The notes below the pieces were generated by a model, which had not been told where the DNA came from, ran no database searches, and was given only the letters and a program-made list of their open reading frames with translations. This document shows, in pieces, positions 18,397-27,872 of a stretch of 64,000 nt of DNA. Source of the stretch: Salinilacustrithrix sp034522155 (GTDB lineage Bacteria > Actinomycetota > Acidimicrobiia > Acidimicrobiales > Salinilacustritrichaceae). The stretch covers positions 141,505 to 205,504 of the forward strand of contig JAXHLP010000014.1 in the NCBI GenBank assembly GCA_034522155.1, given 5' to 3'. How positions within the stretch are numbered: position 1 is the stretch's first letter; every line of letters begins with the position of its first letter. The translations under genes were made by a program, and so were the position numbers.

Positions 18397-19872
18397 GTGC
18401 AGGTCGTCGTCGTCGGAGCGGGTCTGGGCGGACTGAGCGCGGCCGCCCACCTCCGCGGCCGTGGTCACGACGTCGTGGTGGTCGAGCGCGCCGACCACCC
18501 CGGTGGCCGCAGCGGCCGCCTCGAGCTCGGCGGCTACCGCTTCGACACCGGCCCGACCGTGTTCACCATGCCCGACCTGCTGCGCGAGTCGTTCGACGCG
18601 ATCGACGCGGACATGGACGACTTCGTGCGCCTGCGGCCGGTCGACCCGATGTACCGGGCCACCTACCACGACGGGTCGGAGCTGCGGGTCTGGCACGGGC
18701 GGGAGCGCATGAGCCAGGAGATCCGCGAGGTGGTCGGGCCCGGGGCCGCCCGGCAGTTCGGCCGGTTCGCCGACTGGTTGCGCGAGCTCTACGAGATCGA
18801 GCTCGACCGCTTCATCGACGCCAACTTCGACTCGCCCCTCGATCTCGCCCGGCCGATCGGACCGGCGGTACGGCTGCTGCGCCACGGTGGGTTCGGCAAG
18901 CTCGCAGCCCGCGTGGCGTCGTACTTCGACGACCACCGCCTGCAGAAGATCTTCAGCTTCCAGTCGATGTATGCCGGCCTCGCCCCGTACGAGGCGCTCG
19001 CCCTCTACTGCGTCATCACCTACATGGACTCGATCGAGGGCGTCTTCTTCCCGGAGGGCGGCATGCACGCGGTGCCAGCGGGCATGGCACGGGCGATCGA
19101 GAAGGCCGGCGTCGACATCCGCTACGGCATCGACGTCGAGCGGATCGTGCTGGCCGACGGTTCGAGCGGGCGGGTGCGGGGCGTCCGCACCGCCGACGGC
19201 GAGGTCGTCGAGGCCGACGCCGTGGTCTGCAACCCCGACCTGCCCGTGGCCTACCGGACCTTGCTTCCCGGGCTGAAGCAGCCCTTCGCCGTCCGCCACG
19301 GCCACTACTCGCCGTCGTGCGCGCTGTGGCACGTGGGGGTCAAGGGCGACCTGCCCGCCGGCACCGCGCACCACAACATCCACTTCGGCGAGCAGTGGGA
19401 CGAGGCGTTCCGCGACCTGCTGCACCGGGGCACGCTCATGCGCGACCCGTCGATCCTGGTCACGGTGCACAGCCTCGACGAGCCGTCGATGGTTCCGGCC
19501 GGTTCGCACTCCCTGTACGTACTGGAACCGGCGCCGAACCTCGACGGCAACATCGACTGGTCACGCGAGCGCGATCGTCTCCGTACGTCGCTGCACGACC
19601 GGGTGGCCGCGCTCGGCTACCCGATGGACATCGAGGTCGAGGCCTTCGTCGACCCGGCCGACTGGGAGGCGCAGGGGATGGAGCGGGGCACGCCGTTCGC
19701 GCTGTCCCACCGCTTCCGCCAGACCGGGCCGTTCCGGCCCAACAACGTGACCAGGCACGCGCCCGGCCTGGTGTTCGTCGGCTCGGGCACCGTGCCCGGC
19801 GTCGGCGTGCCGATGGTGCTGATCTCGGGGAAACTGGCGGCGCGACGCGTCGACGACCTGGCGGACGCATGA
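18397..19872 (+). CDS. crtI: Phytoene desaturase (lycopene-forming type)
   Basis: 491 residues. N-terminal FAD dinucleotide motif VVVGAGLGGLSAAAHL, then GGRSGRLELGGYRFDTGPTV, and a C-terminal FAD signature (GLVFVGSGTVPGVGVPMVLISGKLAA), all typical of CrtI. It introduces double bonds into phytoene to give lycopene or neurosporene. The GTG start at 18397 lies 13 bp after crtE with an AGGAG. It overlaps crtB by ATGA. Number of desaturation steps cannot be read from sequence. Confidence 0.93.
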   Translation: MQVVVVGAGLGGLSAAAHLRGRGHDVVVVERADHPGGRSGRLELGGYRFDTGPTVFTMPDLLRESFDAIDADMDDFVRLRPVDPMYRATYHDGSELRVWHGRERMSQEIREVVGPGAARQFGRFADWLRELYEIELDRFIDANFDSPLDLARPIGPAVRLLRHGGFGKLAARVASYFDDHRLQKIFSFQSMYAGLAPYEALALYCVITYMDSIEGVFFPEGGMHAVPAGMARAIEKAGVDIRYGIDVERIVLADGSSGRVRGVRTADGEVVEADAVVCNPDLPVAYRTLLPGLKQPFAVRHGHYSPSCALWHVGVKGDLPAGTAHHNIHFGEQWDEAFRDLLHRGTLMRDPSILVTVHSLDEPSMVPAGSHSLYVLEPAPNLDGNIDWSRERDRLRTSLHDRVAALGYPMDIEVEAFVDPADWEAQGMERGTPFALSHRFRQTGPFRPNNVTRHAPGLVFVGSGTVPGVGVPMVLISGKLAARRVDDLADA

Positions 19873-20735
19873 TCACCCTCGAGCAGAGCTACGAACACTG
19901 CCGGCAGCTGAACAAGCGCAACGGCGCGACCTACTACTGGTCGACCACGGTCCTGCCGCGGGTGAAGCGCCACCACGTGCACGCGCTCTACGGCTTCTGC
20001 CGGTACGCCGACGACATCGTCGACGATCCCGGGAGCGGGAGCCACGCCGACGTGCCCACCGACGTCCGGGCCGAGGCACTGGCCGAATTCGGCGATCGGT
20101 TCTTCGCCGACCTCGAGGCGGGCGACAGCGACGACATCGTGCTCAAGGCGACGATCCACACCGTGCGGGCCTTCCGCATCGATCCCGGCTGCATCGACCG
20201 CTTCTTGCGGTCGATGGCCATGGATCTCACCGTCGAGACCTACGAGAGCTACGACGACCTGCTCGGCTACATGGACGGTTCGGCGGCGGTGATCGGTGAG
20301 ATGATGCTGCCCATCCTCGAACCGCTCGACCCGGCCGCGTTCGAACCGGCGCGCGACCTCGGCAACGCCTTCCAGCTCACCAACTTCCTGCGCGACATCG
20401 ACGAGGACCTCGACCGCAACCGGGTCTACGTGCCCCAGGAGGACATCCGCCGGTTCGATGCCCAATCGGCGTTCGAGACCCGGACCGCCACCCCGGAGTT
20501 CTGCGACCTGATGCGCTTCGAGATCGACCGGACCCGAGAGCTGTACCGCCGGGCCGATCCCGGGATCGAGCTGCTGCCCGGCCGGTCGGGGCGCTGCGTG
20601 CGGGCCGCCCGGCTCCTGTACGCACGGATCCTCGACGAGATCGAGGCCATCGACCTCGACGTGTTCGCCCGCCGTGCCAGGGTTCCCACGTGGCAGAAGG
20701 TGACCACCGCCGGACGGACGCTCCTCCTCGGGTGA
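19869..20735 (+). CDS. crtB: Phytoene synthase
   Basis: 288 residues of the squalene/phytoene synthase family. The first Asp-rich motif is RYADDIVDD (about residue 45) and the second lies in LGNAFQLTNFLRDIDED, followed by NRVYVPQEDI. It condenses two GGPP molecules head to head to make phytoene. ATG at 19869 overlaps the crtI stop, and the next gene overlaps its stop by GTGA, so crtE-I-B-cruF-crtD form one transcription unit. Confidence 0.94.
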   Translation: MITLEQSYEHCRQLNKRNGATYYWSTTVLPRVKRHHVHALYGFCRYADDIVDDPGSGSHADVPTDVRAEALAEFGDRFFADLEAGDSDDIVLKATIHTVRAFRIDPGCIDRFLRSMAMDLTVETYESYDDLLGYMDGSAAVIGEMMLPILEPLDPAAFEPARDLGNAFQLTNFLRDIDEDLDRNRVYVPQEDIRRFDAQSAFETRTATPEFCDLMRFEIDRTRELYRRADPGIELLPGRSGRCVRAARLLYARILDEIEAIDLDVFARRARVPTWQKVTTAGRTLLLG

Positions 20736-21454
20736 CCATCGTCGGCGCCGGGGTGACGTTCGGCGTCATGGCGGCGGCCCAGATCGCGATCCCGCTGACG
20801 TCGGACGACGCAACCATCGAGTGGCTGTCGTCGCTGGTGGTCGTGGCGTTCTTCGCGACCTCGCTGCTGCTGGCCGGCGCCCACTGGGGCGCGGCGCGGG
20901 CGCTGGCCGCCGCGGCGTTCGTGACCGTGGCCACGCTCGTCGTGGAACGGCTCGGGTCGACCACCGGGTTCCCGTTCGGCGAGTACGAGTACACGGGCGC
21001 GCTCGAGCCGACGGTCGGCGAGGTCCCGGTGATCGTCCCCCTGGCGTGGTTCGCCATGGGGCCGCCCGCGCTCGAGGTCGCCCGGCGCATCACCCGGCAC
21101 CCGCTCGGGGTGGTGGCGATCGGTGCCGCCGCGCTCACCGCGTGGGACCTGTTCCTCGACCCGCAGATGGTCGACAACGGCTACTGGGTCTGGGCGGCGG
21201 ACGGCGCCTACGAGGGCGTCCCCCTGACGAACTACGCGGGTTGGCTGGGCGTGGGATTCGTGGTGCTGGCGGTGGTCGACCGGATCCGGCCGGCCGACGC
21301 CGAGCCGTCGGTGTGGCTGCTCGCCCTCTACACCTGGTGGGCGGTGATGAACACGATCGGGTTCCTCGTGTTCTTCGGCGAACCGCTCGTCGGTGTCGTC
21401 GGCGGACTCGGGATGGGTTCGATCACCGCCCTCGCGTGGTGGCGACGTGGCTGA
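20732..21454 (+). CDS. cruF: Carotenoid 1,2-hydratase-like membrane protein (CruF/DUF422 family)
   Basis: About 240 residues with seven or so helices. Family motifs: EYEYTGALEPTVGEVPVIVPLAW, then AWDLFLDPQMV and NYAGWLGVG, diagnostic of the CruF / bisanhydrobacterioruberin hydratase family. These add water across the C-1',2' double bond of an acyclic psi end to give a 1'-hydroxy group. GTG at 20732 overlaps the crtB stop and is preferred to an upstream in-frame start at 20690, which would extend into crtB. Location between crtB and a second desaturase supports the role. Confidence 0.87.
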   Translation: MTIVGAGVTFGVMAAAQIAIPLTSDDATIEWLSSLVVVAFFATSLLLAGAHWGAARALAAAAFVTVATLVVERLGSTTGFPFGEYEYTGALEPTVGEVPVIVPLAWFAMGPPALEVARRITRHPLGVVAIGAAALTAWDLFLDPQMVDNGYWVWAADGAYEGVPLTNYAGWLGVGFVVLAVVDRIRPADAEPSVWLLALYTWWAVMNTIGFLVFFGEPLVGVVGGLGMGSITALAWWRRG

Positions 21455-22919
21455 GGTCGTGGTCGTCGGCGCGGGTGTCGGCGGGTTGGCCGCTGCCATC
21501 CGCCTCGGCGCCGCCGGACACGAGGTCACCGTCGTCGACCGCCTCGACCGGGTGGGCGGCAAGCTCGACGAGCGCTCGGTCGGTGGCTTCACGTGGGAGA
21601 CCGGCCCCTCGCTGCTCACGCTCCGGTCGGTGTTCGACGAGCTGGCCACCATCGCCGGCCGGCGACTCGACGACCTCGTCGACCTCGTCCGTCTCGATCC
21701 CATCTGCCGCTACCGCTTCGCCGACGGGTCGGGGTTCGACCACCGGGCCGACCTCGCCGATGCCGCCGCGGCGGTCGAGCGGTTCGCGCCCGGTGCCGGC
21801 GAGCACTGGCGCGCGTTCATGGACCACGCCGCCAGGGTGTGGGCGGTGTCCGAGCGGACGTTCTTCGCCGGGCCGATGGCGTCGCCGCTGCGGCTGCTGC
21901 GCCGGATGCGCTCGCCCCGCGACTTCGTCGACATCGACCCGCTGCGGTCGCTGCACGCCCGCGCCGAGACCAGCTTCGACGACCCGCGCCTGGTCCAGTA
22001 CGTGGACCGGTACGCCACCTACTCGGGATCGTCGCCGTACCGGGCGCCGGCGACCCTCGCCTGCATCCCCCATCTCGAGCAGGCCCTCGGTGCCTGGTAC
22101 GTGCTGGGCGGGCTCGGCCGGCTCGCCGACGCGCTCGGGACGCTGGCAGCCGACGTCAATGTCGAGCTCCGGCTGTCGAGCGAGGTCGACGCCGTCACCA
22201 GCGACGGCTCCCGCGCGACCGGGGTGCGGCTCGCCGGCGGGGAGCACCTCGACGCCGATGCGGTGGTCGCCAACGCCGACGCCCTGCACCTCTACCGCGA
22301 CCTGCTCCCCCATCGCCGCGCCCGCCGGTGGGCCCAAGCCGCGCCCCGCTCGTCGTCGGGCTTCGTGCTCCTGCTCGGCGTCGAGGGCACGACCGACGGG
22401 CTCGCCCACCACAACATCTCGTTCTCGGCCGACTACGAGGCCGAATTCGACGCCCTGTTCCGCGACCACGAGCCGATCGCGGACCCGACCGTGTACGTGA
22501 GCGCCTCGTCGGTCACCGACCCGGGCCAGGCTCCGGCCGGCCACGAGAACTGGTTCGTCCTGGTCAACGCCCCGTCCGGCTCCGCCGACCGCGGCGACTT
22601 CGGCGGCTACGGCGACCGGCTGCTGGAGGTGCTGGCCGAGCGGGGCTGGGACCTGTCCGGCCGCATCGTGCACCGCGAGGAGATCTCCCCGGCCGACATC
22701 GCCGAGCGCTACCGGACCCCGGGCGGCGCCATCTACGGCACCTCGTCCAACGGCGTGCTGGCCACGTTCCTGCGTCCCGGCAACCGCGGCCCGATCGACC
22801 ACCTCTACCTCTGCGGCGGCAGCAGCCACCCCGGCGGCGGTCTGCCGCTCGTGGCCATCAGCGGTCGCATCGCCGCCGACCTCGCCCACGCCGACCTCGT
22901 CGACGCCGACCTCGGCTGA
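21447..22919 (+). CDS. crtD: CrtD-like carotenoid 3,4-desaturase (FAD oxidoreductase)
   Basis: 490 residues of the CrtI/CrtD superfamily: VVVVGAGVGGLAAAIRLG at the N-terminus, RVGGKLDERSVGGFTWETGPS, a repeated YTGSSPYR-like segment (YSGSSPYRAPATLACI), and the C-terminal FAD motif CGGSSHPGGGLPLVAISGRI. The HPGGG form is typical of CrtD/CrtP/CrtN-like proteins rather than lycopene-forming CrtI. Next to a hydratase it is best read as a C-3',4' desaturase acting on 1'-hydroxy carotenoids. GTG at 21447 overlaps cruF by 8 bp. Confidence 0.83.
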   Translation: MAEVVVVGAGVGGLAAAIRLGAAGHEVTVVDRLDRVGGKLDERSVGGFTWETGPSLLTLRSVFDELATIAGRRLDDLVDLVRLDPICRYRFADGSGFDHRADLADAAAAVERFAPGAGEHWRAFMDHAARVWAVSERTFFAGPMASPLRLLRRMRSPRDFVDIDPLRSLHARAETSFDDPRLVQYVDRYATYSGSSPYRAPATLACIPHLEQALGAWYVLGGLGRLADALGTLAADVNVELRLSSEVDAVTSDGSRATGVRLAGGEHLDADAVVANADALHLYRDLLPHRRARRWAQAAPRSSSGFVLLLGVEGTTDGLAHHNISFSADYEAEFDALFRDHEPIADPTVYVSASSVTDPGQAPAGHENWFVLVNAPSGSADRGDFGGYGDRLLEVLAERGWDLSGRIVHREEISPADIAERYRTPGGAIYGTSSNGVLATFLRPGNRGPIDHLYLCGGSSHPGGGLPLVAISGRIAADLAHADLVDADLG

Positions 22920-22929
22920 TGCGGAGGGA

Positions 22930-25900
22930 TCAGGGGTGGCGGAGGGCGCGCGCGAGCGGGGCGACGTCGGTGTCGGCCGTGACCGGCGCCAGGGCGAAGG
23001 ACCACCGCGCCGGCCCACCGGTGACGCGGTAGGGCGGAAGCGTGTCGGGACCGCACGCGCCGGTGCCGACACCGCGCTGGAGGACGTCGACGTGGACCTC
23101 GACCGAGTCGCTGGGTCGCAACGACGCCGTCGTGGTCGCGGCGTACAGGTCGGCGTCGTGGTGGAACCGGGCGGTGAAGCCGAACGGATCGAGCGCGCTC
23201 GTGGCCGAGACGAGCAGGCCGACACCATCGCCGTCGCACAGGGTGAACCAGCGGGTGTCGGTGTGGTTGCCGTGTTCCTGGGGCAGGACGTAGGGCACGT
23301 ACTGGTCCTCGACCGTGCTGGACCAGCGGCCGAGGTGCTGGCTCGATTCGCGATCGACGTAGGTCTCGAGCGGGCCCCGCCCGTACCACTCGAGCCGGTC
23401 GAGGCCGCCGGGAACCTCGAAGCGGGTCCCGATCCGGGGGAGGTCGTCGAGGTCGGCGGGCAGGCTCAGCTCCTCGTCGACCACCACCGACCCGTCGGGT
23501 CGGATGCCCAACCGCTGCCGGTGGTCGACCGGCGCGTCGGCGCCCGGGAGGACGAGGCGGCGTCGGAGCGTGACCCGCAGGCTGCCGTCGGGTTGGCGAC
23601 GCTGGCGGACACCGACGGGCTCGACCTCGATCCGATCGAGCCCGAGCGCCAGCCACGACGCCAGCGCGCCGACCGGGCCGTCGGCATCCAGACGTCGTCC
23701 GTCGTTCTCGGTCGGCGCGCGCCACAACGACGCCACCGGCGGTGCGACCAGCAACGACCGTCCGCCCACCTCGAACGCGTGCAGCTCCGCCGCATCGTCA
23801 TCCCAGCGCACGACCAGGTCCCCGACCGTCGCCGCGGCTCCATCGACCTCGACCGGCCCCTCGTCGGGCGGGCGCCGGGCGCTCGGCGCCGGGACACGCT
23901 TGGCCCGGGGCAGGTCGAACTGCTGCCAGGCGACACGGTGGCCGGCCGGCGCCCACGGCTCGTCGTCGATGGTCACGCAGCGCAGATCGAGGTGGGCCTC
24001 GGCACCGGGGGGCACGTCGACGTCGGGCAGATCGAGCGCGATCGTGGCCTCGAACCCGCCGGGGAGGTCGGGGAGGTCGAACCCACCCGACTCGACGACG
24101 TCGCCGTCGACCCGGATGTCCCACTCGCCGCGTAGCCAGGCCACGTCGCGCCAGTCCTGGAGGTTCACGACCACCAGCCGGCCCCGCGCCAGGTTGCTGG
24201 GACGGAACCGGACCGGCGCGCCGAGGTAGGCGTGCTCGACCAGTGCCGGCTTCGCGGTCCGGTCGGGCCAGGTCAGGCCGTTGCAGCAGAAGGTGGCGTC
24301 GTTGGGTTCGTCGCCGAAGTGGCCGCCGTAGGCCCAGTGCTGGCGACCGTCGTCGTCCTCGGCCCGCAGGCCCTGGTCGGTCCAGTCCCAGACGAAGCCG
24401 CCCTGGAGCCCGTCGGTGGTCTCGATGAGGGCCCAGTGGTCGGCGAGGCTCCCGTTGCTGTTGCCCATGGCGTGGCTGTACTCGCACATGATCAGCGGAC
24501 GCTGCTCGTCGGTGCCGGCCGTCCGGTCGGCCCAGTTCGTGAGCGCCTCGATCGACGGGTACATCGGGCAGACGAGATCGGTGGCGGCACCGGCGTCGCC
24601 GGGGTCGTCGGTGCCGAAGAAGGCCGGGTGGCAGGCGCCCTCGTAGTGGACGACCCGGCTGGGATCGGTGCTGCGGATCCACGCGGCGGCCGCGTCGTGC
24701 ACGGCCCCGTAGCCCGACTCGTTGCCGAGTGAGAACCCGAAGACCGACGGCCGGTTGCGATCACGGGCCACCATCCGCTGGATGCGGTCGAGGATCGCCG
24801 CCGTGAATCGCGGGTCGTGGCACAGGCTCTGCAGGCGGGCGTGGGTCTCGACGTTGGCCTCGTCCAGCACCCACAGGCCGTACTCGTCGCAGACGTCGAG
24901 GAAGGCCGGATCGTTGGGGTAGTGCGCCGTGCGGACGGCGTTGATGTTGTGCTGCTTCATGGCGACGACGTCGCGCCGCATGGACTCGACGGGCACCGCC
25001 TTGCCGGTGTCGGGATCGTGGTCATGGCGGTTCACTCCGCGGATGAACACCGGGTAATCGTTGAGCAGCAGCTCGCGGTCGGCCACCTCGACGGTCCGGA
25101 AACCGATCGGGATCGCCGTCGCCTCGGCCACCGAACCGTCCGGCGCGACGAGGGTCACCCCGAGCAGGTACCGCGCCGGTCGTTCCGACGACCACGGCAC
25201 GATGTCGTCGACCACCTCCTCGAACGAGGCGACGTGGCCGGGATACACGTAGGCGCTGATCACCTCGCGGACGCCGGACCCACGATCGAACACGGGCACG
25301 TCGGCGCTCAGCGGCTGGCCGAGCACGGATCGGCCGTCGGCATCGGCGAGGGTGAGCTCGACCCGCCAGCCGGGCGCAGGGACCGCGAACCCGACCTCGA
25401 CGTCGCAAGCGAGCAGACCGGTGGCGAGGTCGTCGTCGAGGCCGGCGTCGACGCGAACGTCGGCGAGATGGGTGGGTCCGGTCGATTCGAGGTGGACCTC
25501 GCGATGGAGACCGGCCATCCACCAGTGGTCCTGGTCCTCGAGCCAGCTGCCGTCGGACCAGCGGACCACCACCAGCGCGAGATCGTTGTCGCCGGTCTGC
25601 ACGAACGGTGTGAGGTCGAACTCCTGGGCCAGCCGCGAGTCCTTGCCCATGCCGACCGGCTGGCCGTTGCAGAACACGTAGAGGCAGCTCTCGGCGCCGC
25701 CGACGTGGAGGACGGTACGACGGGACTTCCAGCCACGCCGGAGGCGGAAGCGCTGGCGATGGACCCCGGTCGGGTTGCGGTCGGGGACCTCGGGGGGCTC
25801 GAGCGCGAACGGCATCTGCACATTGGTGTAGTGCGGGTGATCGTCGACCGCGGGGTCCATGGTCCAACAGCCCGGGACGCTCACCGGCTGCCACCCGGCG

Positions 25901-26148
25901 CCCTCGGTGGGACCCTCGACGTCGTCCCAGGTCACGTCCTCGGGTCGGTCGCGGAGACGGAAGGTCCACGCCCCGGACAGCGGGTGGAACCACCGCGACC
26001 GTTCGCGATCGAGCTCGGCGGCCGACTCCTCGTCCTCGAAGCGGTGGAACGTGGCGTGCATCGGCAGGCGGCCGACCGCGATCTGCTCGGGCCGGCACCA
26101 CGACCTCGCACCGAAGACGTCGAGCGGCGCGGGAGACGGAGCGGGCAT
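22930..26148 (-). CDS. lacZ: Beta-galactosidase, glycoside hydrolase family 2 (LacZ type)
   Basis: 1072 residues. Full five-domain GH2 layout: sugar-binding jelly roll, Ig-like domains, TIM barrel with the acid/base Glu in LGNESGYG (about E477) and nucleophile Glu in CEYSHAMGNSNG (about E556), and a C-terminal small-chain domain. WDWTDQG and WRAPTEND also fit LacZ. It lacks a signal peptide, so it is cytoplasmic. It lies antisense between crtD and the carotenoid glycosyltransferase, only 10 bp from crtD, suggesting later insertion. Actual sugar specificity is inferred. Confidence 0.92.
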   Translation of the reverse strand: MPAPSPAPLDVFGARSWCRPEQIAVGRLPMHATFHRFEDEESAAELDRERSRWFHPLSGAWTFRLRDRPEDVTWDDVEGPTEGAGWQPVSVPGCWTMDPAVDDHPHYTNVQMPFALEPPEVPDRNPTGVHRQRFRLRRGWKSRRTVLHVGGAESCLYVFCNGQPVGMGKDSRLAQEFDLTPFVQTGDNDLALVVVRWSDGSWLEDQDHWWMAGLHREVHLESTGPTHLADVRVDAGLDDDLATGLLACDVEVGFAVPAPGWRVELTLADADGRSVLGQPLSADVPVFDRGSGVREVISAYVYPGHVASFEEVVDDIVPWSSERPARYLLGVTLVAPDGSVAEATAIPIGFRTVEVADRELLLNDYPVFIRGVNRHDHDPDTGKAVPVESMRRDVVAMKQHNINAVRTAHYPNDPAFLDVCDEYGLWVLDEANVETHARLQSLCHDPRFTAAILDRIQRMVARDRNRPSVFGFSLGNESGYGAVHDAAAAWIRSTDPSRVVHYEGACHPAFFGTDDPGDAGAATDLVCPMYPSIEALTNWADRTAGTDEQRPLIMCEYSHAMGNSNGSLADHWALIETTDGLQGGFVWDWTDQGLRAEDDDGRQHWAYGGHFGDEPNDATFCCNGLTWPDRTAKPALVEHAYLGAPVRFRPSNLARGRLVVVNLQDWRDVAWLRGEWDIRVDGDVVESGGFDLPDLPGGFEATIALDLPDVDVPPGAEAHLDLRCVTIDDEPWAPAGHRVAWQQFDLPRAKRVPAPSARRPPDEGPVEVDGAAATVGDLVVRWDDDAAELHAFEVGGRSLLVAPPVASLWRAPTENDGRRLDADGPVGALASWLALGLDRIEVEPVGVRQRRQPDGSLRVTLRRRLVLPGADAPVDHRQRLGIRPDGSVVVDEELSLPADLDDLPRIGTRFEVPGGLDRLEWYGRGPLETYVDRESSQHLGRWSSTVEDQYVPYVLPQEHGNHTDTRWFTLCDGDGVGLLVSATSALDPFGFTARFHHDADLYAATTTASLRPSDSVEVHVDVLQRGVGTGACGPDTLPPYRVTGGPARWSFALAPVTADTDVAPLARALRHP

Positions 26149-26163
26149 CGGGCGGACCGTACC

Positions 26164-27249
26164 GTGTCAGCCGTGGCCCTCGTCCCGAGACCGACGTTCC
26201 CCACCGCGGTCCGGACCGGCCTGCTGGCGATCGCGGGTGCCCGCATCGCCCGGGGCGCATCCCGTCGCCCGCCCATCACTCCGATCGCGGGCGACGTGGC
26301 CCGAGACGTGACGGCCGTCGTGCCGGCGCGTGACGAAGCCGACCGCATCGGCCCGTGTCTGGCCGCGCTCGCAACCGAGGGGGTGCCGGTGCTGGTGGTC
26401 GACGACGGCTCCACCGACACCACGCGCGAGGTCGCCCGGACGGCCGGCGCGACCGTCGTGGATGCCGGTCCCCTGCCCGACGGATGGGTGGGCAAGGCGC
26501 ACGCGCTCCACGTCGGGCTCGAGGCCGCGACCACGGGGATCGTGATCTCGGTCGACGCGGACACCCGGCCGGCGCCGGGCTTCGTCGCCGCCATGGTCGG
26601 CGCGCTCGGCGACCGGGCGATGGTCACCGCCGGTGCGCGGGTCGTCAATGCCGACGCCGGCGGTCGGGCCATGCACGCGTCGATGCTGACCACCCTCCTC
26701 TACCGGTTCGGTCCCCCGGGCACCGCCCCGCGGCGGCCGGCGCGGGTCGTGGCCAACGGGCAGTGCATGGTGATGGATCGGCGCCAGGTGCTGGACGCGG
26801 GCGGGTTCGCACCGGTGGCCGACAGCCTGATCGAGGACGTCGCACTCGCCCGGCACCTCGTGTCTGCCGGGCACGAGGTGGCCTTCGACGACGCCACCGC
26901 CGTCATCGACGTGGCTGGCTACGGCTCGTTCGACGCAACGCTGCGTGGCTGGGGCCGATCCCTCGGCCTCGGGCCCGTGACCGCACCGGCCTGGCTCGCC
27001 GCCGACCTCGCCGTGCTCTGGTCCACCATGGCGCTCCCACTGCCGCGCCTGGTCACCGGGCGCGGCGACGTCGTCGACCTGGCCGCCGTGGCACTCCGGG
27101 CCGGCGTGACCCTGGCGACGGCCGACGCCTTCCACCCGGGGGGTCCCGCCCTCGTCGCCGCCCCGCTGCTCGATCCGATCGCCGTGCTCGCCGTCACCGC
27201 GAGCGCGCTCCGCCCGTCGAGGGCGTGGAAGGGAAGGCGCTACGCCTGA
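26164..27249 (+). CDS. GT2 glycosyltransferase, CruG/CrtQ-like
   Basis: 361 residues with an N-terminal segment, then a GT-A fold: TAVVPARDEADRIGPCLAAL, VVDDGSTDTT, the PDGWVGKAHALHVG motif and DADTRP as the metal-binding DxD. IEDVALARHL contains the ED acceptor motif, and hydrophobic helices form the C-terminus. This pattern (GW.GK.HA plus terminal helices) is typical of carotenoid glycosyltransferases such as CruG and CrtQ. It resumes the + direction of the crt operon after lacZ. The start is GTG at 26164 or 26173. Confidence 0.75.
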   Translation: MSAVALVPRPTFPTAVRTGLLAIAGARIARGASRRPPITPIAGDVARDVTAVVPARDEADRIGPCLAALATEGVPVLVVDDGSTDTTREVARTAGATVVDAGPLPDGWVGKAHALHVGLEAATTGIVISVDADTRPAPGFVAAMVGALGDRAMVTAGARVVNADAGGRAMHASMLTTLLYRFGPPGTAPRRPARVVANGQCMVMDRRQVLDAGGFAPVADSLIEDVALARHLVSAGHEVAFDDATAVIDVAGYGSFDATLRGWGRSLGLGPVTAPAWLAADLAVLWSTMALPLPRLVTGRGDVVDLAAVALRAGVTLATADAFHPGGPALVAAPLLDPIAVLAVTASALRPSRAWKGRRYA

Positions 27250-27824
27250 CGGTCGCGCACCGCCGCCTGGGCGAAGCGCAGACCGACGATGCCCATGAGC
27301 GCGCCGGTGGCGGCGACCCGCTCCTTCGACTCGAAGCCGATCTGGACCAGCGGGAAGCCGAACACCCCGACCCGGGCAGCCAGCGCGAGCGATCGGCTGC
27401 CCGCCCAGACGATGGCGAAGGCGGCAGCGGCAGCCGCAGCAGCGACCGGTGACAGCACGGCCATGCCCCCGACGAAGGTCAGCACCGAGCGGCCACCGCG
27501 GAAGTCGGCGAAGACGGGGAACGCATGCCCGATCATCGCCGCGGCGACGGCGGCGTAGGCGATGCCCCACGTCGAGCCGTCGAGCACGATGCCCGCGCCC
27601 GCGGCGAGCGCGCCCTTGCACACGTCGCCGACGAACACCGGCAACGCGGCCTGGCCGCCACGCTGCTCCTTCACGTTCCAGTAGCCGGGGTTGCGATCGC
27701 CGACGTCCCTCGGGTCGAACCCCTGCCCGCGGGCGATCAGCACGGCCACCGGGATCGACCCGAGCACGTACCCGATCGCGACGGCCGCTGACAGGGCGAC
27801 GGCGTCGATGGCCCCGAGCAGCAC
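27240..27824 (-). CDS. PlsY-like acyl-phosphate:glycerol-3-phosphate acyltransferase
   Basis: 194 residues, multi-helix. Motif 1 IGYVLGSIPVAVLIAR, motif 2 DVGDRNPGYWNV, motif 3 GHAFPVFADFRGGRSVLT, matching PlsY order and spacing. Motif 2 (normally GSGNxGATN) and motif 3 (FKGGKGV) are both altered while key N, P, G and F-GG positions remain. It may be a true PlsY of this lineage or a divergent acyltransferase. It overlaps the convergent glycosyltransferase by 10 bp. Confidence 0.75.
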   Translation of the reverse strand: MLLGAIDAVALSAAVAIGYVLGSIPVAVLIARGQGFDPRDVGDRNPGYWNVKEQRGGQAALPVFVGDVCKGALAAGAGIVLDGSTWGIAYAAVAAAMIGHAFPVFADFRGGRSVLTFVGGMAVLSPVAAAAAAAAFAIVWAGSRSLALAARVGVFGFPLVQIGFESKERVAATGALMGIVGLRFAQAAVRDRQA

Positions 27825-27872
27825 GGGGGAAGTCTGTTACACCAGTGCTGTCTCCGGCGAAGAAGGGGTGCG

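Noticed and set aside
20690..20731. Upstream start for cruF
   Set aside because: It would overlap crtB by 46 bp; the GTG overlapping the crtB stop fits the coupling used across this operon.
23080..27240. Open frames on the + strand opposite beta-galactosidase
   Set aside because: They lack motifs and start signals; only the part from 26164 onward (glycosyltransferase) is coding.
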